A stretch of 64,000 nt of DNA, from the NCBI GenBank assembly GCA_905178155.1, contig CAJINV010000003.1:3839600-3903599 (forward strand), in the 5' to 3' direction. Origin of the DNA: Amoebophrya sp. A120 (taxonomy: Eukaryota > Sar > Dinophyceae > Syndiniales > Amoebophryaceae). The notes below the pieces were generated by a model, which was not told the origin of the DNA, searched no databases, and saw only the letters and a program-made list of their open reading frames with translations. This document shows, piece after piece, positions 21,893 to 30,700 of the stretch; the first letter of the stretch is position 1, and every line of letters begins with the position of its first letter. The translations under genes were made by a program, and so were the position numbers.

Positions 21893-21929
21893 CGGCCTAA
21901 AATACTTAAAGTTTAAGTATTTTAGGCCG
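21893..21929. repeat. Perfect palindrome, 18-bp arms
   Basis: Two 18-nt arms at 21,893-21,910 and 21,912-21,929 are exact reverse complements around a single G. They lie between the minus-strand gene fragment and repeat copy C. The arms begin CGGCCTAAAATAC. Confidence 0.95.
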
Positions 21930-21950
21930 ACCGCGATATACTACTAAAAT

Positions 21951-21970
21951 ACTCTGGTTTAAACCAGAGT
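21951..21970. repeat. Perfect 20-bp palindrome
   Basis: An exact palindrome centred on GTTTAAAC, 21 bp beyond the larger palindrome. The two together form a double cruciform-capable site. Confidence 0.95.
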
Positions 21971-22018
21971 CAACGATGTTAGCACTCCTCACGACGGACC
22001 AACCGCGATCATGTGCTC

Positions 22019-22144
22019 TTAGAAGTCGTCGAACCCTCCAATGGGTTGCCGTTTTCTGGCGTACTGGCTGTCGCGACCGAAGAAGCCAATGCAGGCCAAC
22101 ACGACACTGACCAGCAAGGCAAGTAACACGTAGTAGGCAAACAT
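22019..22144 (-). CDS. Possible 41-residue single-pass membrane microprotein
   Basis: A minus-strand ATG at 22,144 immediately follows repeat copy C (read on that strand) and opens a frame of 41 residues. A hydrophobic segment (YYVLLALLVSVVLACIGFF) is followed by a polar tail with basic and acidic residues (RDSQYARKRQPIGGFDDF) and a stop at 22,019. The membrane-then-charged-tail design is protein-like. The length is short and there is no family match, so it could equally be the displaced last exon of another gene. Confidence 0.3.
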   Translation of the reverse strand: MFAYYVLLALLVSVVLACIGFFGRDSQYARKRQPIGGFDDF

Positions 22145-22156
22145 GATTTTTCCGAA

Positions 22157-22189
22157 ATTGCAGCGAGCTGCCCGTCTCCGTATAGAGGC
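22157..22189 (+). repeat. 33-bp core repeat, copy C
   Basis: Same 33 bp as copy B, preceded by CCGAA, in a non-coding context. It diverges right after the core, into GC-rich imperfect repeats. Confidence 0.9.
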
Positions 22190-22402
22190 TTCGCTGCTTC
22201 GAGGCTTGTCGCGCGGCCTTGGCCTCGGCTTTGGGGCTTAGCGGCGGCTCTGGGGCTTGGCCGCGCGGTCTCGACTTTGGTTTGGGGCTTTGCCGCGGGC
22301 GCGACCTCGGCCCTAGGGCTTTGGCGCGCGGTCTCGGCTTTGCTTGGCGGCTGCCCGCGCGGCCCCGGCTTTGGGTTGGGCTTAGGGTTTCGGCTTAGAT
22401 AA
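22190..22402. repeat. GC-rich imperfect repeat
   Basis: Degenerate repetition of words such as GGCTTTG, GCGCGGTCTCG and GGCTTAG, giving a Lys/Pro/Ala/Arg-rich shadow frame. It contains scattered TTAGGG-like words but no regular telomeric array. Confidence 0.6.
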
Positions 22403-22634
22403 TAAGCATAGCGAATAACAATAGCGAATAATAATAGCGAATAACAATAGCGAATAACAATAACTAATAGCAATAACTAATAGCAATTAGTCACTGTAAT
22501 TAGTCATTGTAATTAGTCAGTGTAATTAGTCATTGCAATTAGTCATTGTAATTAGTCATTGTAATCAGTCATTGTAATTAGTCATTGTAATTAGTCATTG
22601 TAATTAGTCATTGTAATTAGTCATTGTAATAGCG
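22403..22634. repeat. Two AT-rich tandem arrays
   Basis: First an array of AGCGAATAACAAT-like units (about 22,403-22,470). Then about eleven copies of a 13-bp unit, TAATTAGTCATTG with single-base variants, to about 22,630. Confidence 0.9.
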
Positions 22635-22640
22635 GATACT

Positions 22641-22711
22641 TGTCTTTTATATGTCTTCGCACTAGCTATTTACATGTCTTCGCACTTATTTACATGTCTT
22701 CGCACTTATAG
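22641..22711. repeat. Short tandem repeat before repeat copy D
   Basis: Three copies of a unit containing ATGTCTTCGCACT, ending directly at repeat copy D. Confidence 0.8.
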
Positions 22712-22744
22712 ATTGCAGCGAGCTGCCCGTCTCCGTATAGAGGC
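22712..22744 (+). repeat. 33-bp core repeat, copy D
   Basis: The core is identical to B. It continues GTTGCGCGGTTGCGACTA, an extension shared with copy F. It lies 20 bp upstream of the ATG of the chimeric ORF. Confidence 0.9.
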
Positions 22745-22764
22745 CGTTGCGCGGTTGCGACTAT

Positions 22765-24615
22765 ATGACCAATTACAACACCATGACGATTACCCTTGGA
22801 CAGAAGGACGGGCTTCGGCGTCTTTCCGCTGGACCCCCGATGCGTCCGCCGCGCGAGCAGAAGAGCGGCCCCAGCTGGTTCGTCGCGTTGGCGATCGCCG
22901 CGGTGTCCCTGGCTGTTGGAATTTGTTTTTCTCCGACGTTTCTTCCCACCGAGTTATCAAATGCAAAAATGTCTGGGTCTGGAAGAATGCAACTTGTGAT
23001 GCTGCATTTGGATGCCTGAAAAATTTGTGTTGCATGATGAGCAGCAAAAGGATTCTAGTTTTTGCTACGCGGGGAGCGCATTTGTCATCCGGAATAGGCA
23101 TCAAGAATCCCTCAGAAAGCCCTTGATGCTAGGGCATGCATCACAGACATCATGGCTCATGCAACACGTGCGTGACAAGTCTCAGAATCATCCAGACCCA
23201 GACAGTTTTACAGTTGATACGAGTGCCCGAAGTGCAACTGCCCGCCTTGCGATCGCCGGGAATTGAGGCCGATGGAGGTGGTGGTGAGGCTTGACAAGAA
23301 AACAGCGGGGAACGACCCCGTGGAGGCGACCAAGAAAAATAATTTTGCTTTCTCCCCTTTCAAGGACGACACGAATCCCGCTGCCTCTACTTTCGAGGAT
23401 CACTACTTTTCGGCCGAAGTGCTAGACCCGCAGACCTTGAAACCGCTGCAATCTGACACCACGCGGCTCGTGGAAGCGCTAAAAAGGGCCGACGGGGTCT
23501 TTGGGCAGCTCGCGGTGAAAAAAAATTCGCCGGCGGTACTAGGGCGTGCAACTACTTCTACTAGTAGCCAAAACAGCAACTTTGTGTCTGTTCCGAAATT
23601 GCAGCGAGCTGCCCGTCTCCGTATAGAGGCTGTTGCGCGGTTGCGTGCGTGCATGCAAAAGAAGGAAAATTCAATGTACCACGAAGGCCCGGCTTGTACG
23701 CGCTGGTCGGAGATTATCGACGCTGTCTTTGACGAATGTGGCAGCTTTGACTCGCTTGTAGAGGCTGGCGGTCTCCTGGCAGGATCCAGCAACTTCGAGG
23801 TCGCGGAGTACATTCGTGAGAAAATTGATGGTAACAGCAAAAACGCGATGCAGGGCGTCGTGTACTTTGAGCCGCGCGGGTCCGGTGAGTGGATGGTTGT
23901 GAATCTGAAGGGCGTGCATGAACCGTTGGCAAAATCGCCACTGCATGAGGCCGATTGCTTTGCCTTCTACGATCAGTCTCGAACGCGCGGGGCAGACTTG
24001 AAGCTGAAACACGACGCGCATGCCATCGTCACGGTGGCACCCGGAATGAACAAGGATCAGCTCATGCAAGCTGTTGGGAGGCTGCGAAAAATTCACTTCG
24101 CGCAAACCGTGGCATTTTACGGGCCGCCAGAGGTCACGAACAGTATCCGAGAACAATGCAGCCTGCCGTGCGCGCAGCTGAACTCGGTAGACCTCCTCTT
24201 CTGGGTTACTCTGAACACCATCCACGCCGTCGAAAATGCGTTGCTACCCTGGGCTTCGCAAGGAGGTACGTACTGTGCAGTGGGCGGGAACGCCTCCCGA
24301 GCCTTGCTCGACGAAAAATGCGACTTGACAACGTTTTATGGTGCCTCGACGAAGAAGCAGCTTATTCGTGACGTCGGAAAGAGAGACTTTGAAGGTCAGA
24401 TGCGGCAAGCTGCAAAGAGATTCAAAGAAGCGGAACGCTTGCGCACACTGGCAACCAGTAATCCAGATTCGCAGCAAGCCCAAGGTCGCACAGGAGGTAC
24501 TCTGCCTACGGGAAAAGCCTGTGGCGGAGCCTCCTGTTTCGAGTACACGCCGAAATTGCAGCGAGCTGCCCGTCTCCGTATAGAGGCTGTTGCGCGGTTG
24601 CGACTACGGCAATGA
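22765..24615 (+). CDS. Chimeric membrane-anchored ORF with DUF3638/DUF3645-like fragment
   Basis: Segments 22,765-22,954 and 23,225-24,615 join in frame when one introner is removed (526 residues). The N-terminus has one transmembrane segment (WFVALAIAAVSLAVGICF), a CPKCNCPPC motif and a charged region. After a repeat-encoded peptide (copy E) comes a block typical of the C-terminal, helicase-like part of DUF3638/DUF3645 proteins: GVVYFEPRGSGEW, FAFYDQSRTRGADLKL, then TVAPGMNKDQLMQAVGRLRK and AFYGPPEV. Those proteins are normally thousands of residues long, so this is a fragment of about 300. A second repeat-encoded peptide (copy F) ends the protein. It is probably a fusion built by recombination at the repeat. 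Whether it is expressed is unknown. Confidence 0.6.
22955..23219. mobile_element. Introner element 6 (family A), TSD CGAGT
   Basis: A 265-bp element with A-family termini, flanked by CGAGT at 22,950-22,954 and 23,220-23,224. Removal yields Pro-Thr-Glu-Cys-Pro-Lys-Cys-Asn-Cys and opens the frame into the downstream ORF. Confidence 0.92.
23598..23630 (+). repeat. 33-bp core repeat, copy E
   Basis: Identical core, in frame, encoding LQRAARLRIEA within the chimeric ORF at the 5' boundary of the DUF3638/DUF3645-like segment. Confidence 0.9.
24555..24587 (+). repeat. 33-bp core repeat, copy F
   Basis: Identical core, in frame, at the 3' boundary of the DUF3638/DUF3645-like segment. The protein stops about nine codons later, as paralogue 1 also stops soon after its diverged copy at about 16,450. 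Confidence 0.9.
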
Positions 24616-25592
24616 TAGACGTCGACGAGTAGTTGAACTTGCTAGAACCTACAATGCGCGAGCGCTGGACGCGCTTGGCATACTTTTATTTTGGACAATT
24701 GCGCATTTTGTTGCTCCCCGGATTGTGAGCGCGAAAAACGCGCGCTACTTTAGGCGCGTTTTTGAAAAGCGGATACATAATAATGCTAGTAATCATGTAC
24801 GATGAGCTGCGCTGCAGCGACTGCGCAGGGTTTCAAATGAACGTGAAGAAGTGAGGTGGCCGTTTATTTGTGCTAGCATGCAGATGGACAGAACCAGAAT
24901 GGAGATACATCGGATTTCGTTTGCGATATCTTATTTCGCTTTGCCAGACAGAATACGCTTTGACCGCTGGAAAATTGCAGCATACGCGCTGTGCAGATTG
25001 ACTTTAATGTTGATTGGTGCTTTCGAGATGGATCGCTTCCTTTCATTGTAAACTTTCCATCGTCCTGTCCCTGTGGTTCGTGCTTACGACAAGTTCTCAG
25101 CGAACGATCCAAAGTGCCTCGTGAATCCTACGGCTGATCTAGAAGGAGTCAGGTTTTCTAGGAAGATCCGCAGATGTTTCATTCTTATTGGTCCGTCTGT
25201 GTTAACACATGGATCCAGGCGCCGCGATGAGAGAGCATTGATCCGACGGCGATCCACACTGCAGTAGCGACTTGCATTTGCGTCGCTCGAAACGTAAAAT
25301 CGTACACAGTTGTCACATTTCTTTGTGAATAAGAATCCTTCGGAGTTGCTGTGTGCTTCACGATCATGTCTTTTAGATCTAGCAGCACGTGCGGGCAAGC
25401 AACAAACACTTTTCGGAGCAACAAATACTTTGCGAGGAGGCATGACAGTATAGCGAATAACAGCGTGGTCAATAAGATTGTTGTCCATGTTTTTTTCCCG
25501 GAAGCAACTAATTTGAGCCACTTGTATTTGATCTTCACAACTTACTTGCCGCTAGTACGCCTTCATCGTTTGTTGGCACCCAAACCCAATCG
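24616..25592. other. Intergenic region
   Basis: No firm gene. A minus-strand frame at 25,185-25,538 has one hydrophobic stretch (TTILLTTLLFAILSCLLA) but otherwise unremarkable sequence, and I do not call it. No repeats are seen. Confidence 0.4.
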
Positions 25593-27303
25593 ATGAGTCT
25601 GCCTCCTCCTAAGCTGGTTATCCCCGCGGACCGAGGGTCGCCTGGCACCGGGACTAGCTCGTCCAGCAGTTCCAGACGCGGCGATGGCTCGCCTTCACCG
25701 GGGGACAACAGAAATAAGGTTGTGGAACTGCAAACGACGGGGAGTCAAAACTCCTTACTTATTGATGATGACGACACTTTTCGCAATGTGCAGGCGCCGA
25801 AACGCTCGAAGTCCCAGGGCACCACAAGTTTTACGCGGGTGGCCTCGGGAGAAAGACGGCTCTACAGCATGCAACAGGGTTACACGTCGAATGAGGTGGT
25901 GCAACAGGGGGAGGGGTACACGGTGATTGTGTACCACAAGAGCATGGAGAAGCTGGCGAAGGCCGTGCAGTCTTTGTACCCAGGGAAGATTCATCTGATC
26001 GGTCCCACCTTCGAGTATTTCAAGGACGGTTGGCCCAACGTCGCCTTCACGCCGGAGAACGTGTACCGCATGCAGGATGATCACGCGAGCGTGTGTTTCC
26101 TGGCATCGTTCCACACACCCGAAAAGGTGTTCGAACAGCTCGCGGTCATCTACGCCCTGCCTAAAATGCTCGTGCGAAACTATCGCATCATCGTGCCTTG
26201 GTTTTCCACAGGTAGTAGCACACGTTGCTGAAATAAAAATCAGGATGTGCTTGTCGTCGGCTTAGTGGTTGAACTTGAAAAATCATGCTGACATGATTGA
26301 TTCTGCATTTTTTTTTGAACAGTCCAAATCTACTAGTCAACCTACCAACCTGTACTATTCCTCGCAGTTGTTTACTTTACGAATGCGTACATTAATTATT
26401 TCTCCAGGCACGATGGAGCGCGTGGAGACGATGGGGCAGATTGCGACCGCGAAGACGCTGGCACGCGTGCTAGATTCTACGCCGAATTGCCGCACCGGGG
26501 CGCCGATCATCACCATTTACGACATCCACACGCTGCAAGAGCAATTTTACTTCAACGATAACGTGCTGGTCGAGTTGAAGTCCGCTGTGTTTCTTCTGAA
26601 GCAGGAGCTGAGTCGCATGCTCAAGTCCGGATCGTCTCCCTCAGTGAACAAGCAGGTCGTGGAGCCCTTCGCGGGCGAGGAAATCGCTATCGCCTTCCCC
26701 GATGACGGCGCCAAGAAGCGGTTCGGCTCCAAGTTTCCAGAGTACCCGCACGTCGTTATCACGAAACAGCGTGGCGAGGGCGACAAGCGAATTTGCAGGA
26801 TACAAGTAAAAGATATGAGAAAATTTCATGCGCTGTTTTTGAATTTCAATTGAGAAAAAGTTGCTCATGCGCATCAATCTGCGCCGAAGTAGACAGGTTT
26901 TATTAGCATCCATAAGCTGCCCGTCACTAATAGGCATCATTATCCTTGAATAAAACAGGACGGCGATGCGAAGAATCGGCACGTGATCCTTGTGGACGAC
27001 ATGGTGCAGACCGGCGGCACCCTGTTAGAGTCCATTGACGCGCTGGTTCACGCGGGCGCGAGCAAGGTATCCTGTTACGTCACGCACGCCGTGTTTCCGT
27101 CAGAGTCGTGGCGGAGGTTTTTGAACGTGGACAAGCTGGACACCTTTTACGTCTGCGACACCATTCCTTCCACGCGAGACACGCTGGAGAAGATTGGAAA
27201 GCCATTTAAGATACTTTCCATCGCACCACTGTTGGGCTACTTGCTGGTGGGCCGCGAGCCCGGGAAATTCAAGATGCGAGACGAAGACAAACTGGACACA
27301 TGA
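25593..27303 (+). CDS. PRPS: Ribose-phosphate pyrophosphokinase, class II type
   Basis: Exons 25,593-26,211, 26,408-26,805 and 26,959-27,303 give about 454 residues. The enzyme makes PRPP from ribose 5-phosphate and ATP for nucleotide and His/Trp synthesis. After a disordered extension of about 100 residues, the fold follows plant PRS3/PRS4-type enzymes: HASVCFLASFHTPEKVFEQL, then VPWFSTGTMERVETMGQIAT (assembled across intron 1), DIHTLQEQFYF, IAFPDDGAKKRF, and the PRPP-binding loop VILVDDMVQTGGT in exon 3, followed by YVTHAVFPSESW. Both introns are GT-AG with matching phase. Family members are usually 310-340 residues. The extra length is N-terminal and Ser/Asp-rich and is probably cytosolic regulatory sequence rather than a transit peptide. 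Confidence 0.9.
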
Positions 27304-27715
27304 AGATGAAAAATCTGATATGTGAAGCGACTGGCTTTGTTGAACGATCGCCATAGCAGCACAAAGATGCTCTCATAAGTGTAGGATGTAAGCTGAGATG
27401 ACTCTCTCGAATGAAAATGACCATGCATACAGAATTACGCAAATCAACTTTTCTGCTCGCGGAAATAAGTGAGGCACGATGTATTTTCACGAACGTGCAG
27501 CAGACCGCTGGATCTTTTTTCCCTCACAGCATACCCTTCTCTTTGTTTCCGCTGACACACGACGACAGCTGCACAAAGAGCAGTGCTCTGCATTGGCCGC
27601 GTGTAACCTTTGACGAACTGTCAAAGTCAATTTATGTCACTACCTAATCTGAAAGTAAAACATCGTGTAAGAACTAGCTCTATGGACGTCCCTCTTTTGC
27701 GGCCATTCCAATGTA
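27304..27715. other. Intergenic region
   Basis: A 0.4-kb spacer between the PRPP synthetase stop and the next start codon. Nothing recognised. Confidence 0.4.
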
Positions 27716-30700
27716 ATGCGCTTTCTTCGGTATCATGTACATGTTTTTGGAAATTCTCCGTGTCGGTTTTTGTTCGCTTCCTGCCTTCGCGTCCGCAAGT
27801 TTTCTGAAGGTTTGCTGCTCGTAGCATTAGCGTTTTTTGCGGTCCGGTTCACTGGCGCGGCTCCCCCGTGGTCCCCTTCCGCGGGCGACCATGATGTGGA
27901 AAAACAGACACAGCGCGCGGAAGAAGACGCAGTCTCAGTCGCCGAGGCCTACCGTGCTTCCGTGGATCGCGTTCGGCGACAGCATGCGGGGTATCGCAAA
28001 GTCCCGCAGGACCTCCTCCACGACATGTTCCGCTCCGCGCACGAGCGCAACGCGGAGTCGTTCGCCGTGCGCACAAATCTGCCGGTGGATTGCCGCTGCG
28101 GCACAGCGGCCCATCTGGCACAGTATCCGCGGACCCAAGTGCGCTACGATTTGTTTGGACTCAAGGTATGTAACTTGATTGCTACATCGGCAGTTTTCCG
28201 GAACTCGCTGGATTTTTAGTACAACAGCACCGAAATCATGCAGATGATAATGATGGTGCTGATGCTGATCATGATGATGAAGGAATCGGAATCCGGTGCA
28301 GTTCCTTAGGAAATCCATGATACGGCCGATACCATTTATTACGTCAAGGTAGTGTTCGAATATCTGTGGCGCAGCGAGCGCAGCCTCCGTGATTGGCTCT
28401 ATGGGGACTACTGGAAGAAGTGGAAGCTGGGGCGACCGAACTTTCTGCACGAGGACCCGATCCCGCGCTCGCGAACCGGGATGCTGCACGTCTCACTGGA
28501 CCCAAAGGTCGTGTGGCAGGATCGCGTGAACGAGAACGAGGTGGACGCCGCCACGGTCGCCGAATTTGAGGAGGCAGAGTTTCATTTCGGCGAGTTTCGA
28601 GGCATTTTGCTCGAGCGCGACCTCCCCTTGCTGACGGATACGCAGCACGAACTGCTCGACCGCGCGGTGTACAAACTGCTGAGCCGAAATTTGGTGCTCT
28701 CTTCCGAGGCGGTGTTGGAGATGATTGAGATTTTCTTCAGCATCGGCCGCGCGGCCGAGAACGATCTGTACGACCTTCTGCACGGGCTACAGGCCATCGC
28801 GCACGAGTGCCTCCCGATCGCATTCCTCAAGTTGATGGTCAGCCTGGTGCGGTTGCAGGAAGAGGTGCAGTTCCGCGGCACGAGCTTGAAGACTGTGTTC
28901 CAGTCTTTCCCGCCGAGCCACTTGCTGCTGCTGGGCGACTTGGTGCCTGAAGTGTTGAAGTGCTTTCCAGGGGGCGAGATGTTCAGCGAGGAGGTAACTC
29001 CAGCGTTGGAAGTAGTTCGTTCTCCAGGTATTCACAATGGGCAACCAGCAGAAGCAGGCGGATCTTCAAAAGCATCAGAGCGCGACGGCTTGAAAGTAGG
29101 CAAGAACGAAACGCAAGAAGCGGAGCAACGACTCGAAGCGATCCTGCAGCGCGAGTTTCCGCCTACCATGCGAGCACAAGTGTTTTCCGTGCAGCAGGAC
29201 GCGTTCACCGGCGAGTATCACGGCGCCAGAGAGCTGCAGCAGCCGGAGAGTAGTACTGATGGGGGAACCGGAACGACAAGAAGTGTCGATAGAACGGGCG
29301 AGTCCGGTTTTCACTTTTTCTGGGATCCGAGCCTGCACGTGAAGAAAGTGTACTCGGGATACCTGTCATTCTTCAATAACCAGTGGCGCAAAGATCGCTT
29401 GTGGTTTCCGCTCTACGATTTTTACCAGTGCACGGGTTACGACGGCTTTCAACACGTCCTCCTCGACGAAGTCCTGCGGGACGGGTTCGCGACCGGATTA
29501 CTCGGTGGCAGCAAGCTGCTTTCGTCGACAAAATTGTCGCAGGAGAGAAAGGATGAAAAGAGCCGGAGAGTTCTTGCCAAGTCGTTGGTGCGCGTGGCTG
29601 TGTGGCCGGAACAGGTCAACCAGGGGCCAACTTTGGAAGGCGAGGATAACGCGGTCTCTACTACGCCGGACGATGTGCAGGGGGAAAACAGTAGTGCGGA
29701 AGGTAGTAGTACCGAGGACGAACCAGCAGTGGTCACCCGAGCTCTTCTTGGCCTCGGCACCGCCCGACGGGTCCAAGTCATGCCGTTTTCATCAGTTGAT
29801 GAAGATGATCGGAAGGACGATGTTGAACAAGGACCAAATAAAGTCCAGATCATAACGAACGCCGAGCCAGAGGAGCAGGGGCCGCTGAGCCCCGATGGGG
29901 AGTCGCGGTTGTCCGTCTCCTACAGTGTCTCGACGGAGGACGAGGACAAGCCGTGCGAACTGCTACGCACGCGGACCGGGCGCGGCCTCGATTTCGGCGT
30001 GCAGCAAACGCCCGAGGGGCACACGTTCAACATGAACCTGCTCCCCCACGCGGACTGCTTCGCGCTCTTAGTTCGGTTGAACGGCGACACGGTGTTGTCC
30101 TTCCGCCACGAAGTGTTCCAGCACCGCGAGGACCACGACCTGGAACAGAAGAAAGCGCCCTGGAAGTGCTGGATTTTTCGGTGTTGGGACGGCAAAGTCC
30201 GCCCGGACCCGCAGGCGGCGATCAACAAGGACCCGTTGCTGCGCCAAAACGCCATGCAGGCGGGCGAGGGCGAAAAAGAAACCGTGGTCGTCGCGTACCC
30301 GATCCCCGAGGAGGTGGTCGCGCACAAGAGACTGCTCGGGAAGCGAGTTGGGAAAACGATCCGAAAGTACCTGCAAACAAGCGAAGAAGCCCAAACCCTC
30401 GGAGGTCCCTTTTCCTCCCCCGAAGACTTCCTGTTGCCGCAGATGATGGAGGATGACTGGGAGGAACGCGTTTCGCTGCAAAATTTTGACCTGTACTCGC
30501 GGTTGTGCCACCCAATCCGTTCCTTGGTCGACGCCCTGCTCATGTATCGCCCGGACCTGAATCCCTTCTACCCCTTCTACGATCCCAAGGGCGCGACGGA
30601 TCCCGGGGAGTCCTTCGCGTTGCCGAAGCCGGGTTTAAAAGACATTGAAACTACTCGTCTTGCGACAGCCAGTGCCACAGGTGAAGTCAACCTCAACACA

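Noticed and set aside
22190-22400. Telomere-like TTAGGG words
   Set aside because: Only isolated words in a degenerate GC-rich repeat; no regular telomeric array.
22485-22630. CRISPR-like array
   Set aside because: Units are 13 bp and directly adjacent, with no spacers, in a eukaryotic context; it is a simple tandem repeat.
25185-25538. Minus-strand frame with one hydrophobic stretch upstream of the PRPP synthetase gene
   Set aside because: Apart from the hydrophobic run the sequence is unremarkable and AT-rich; support is too weak for a gene call.
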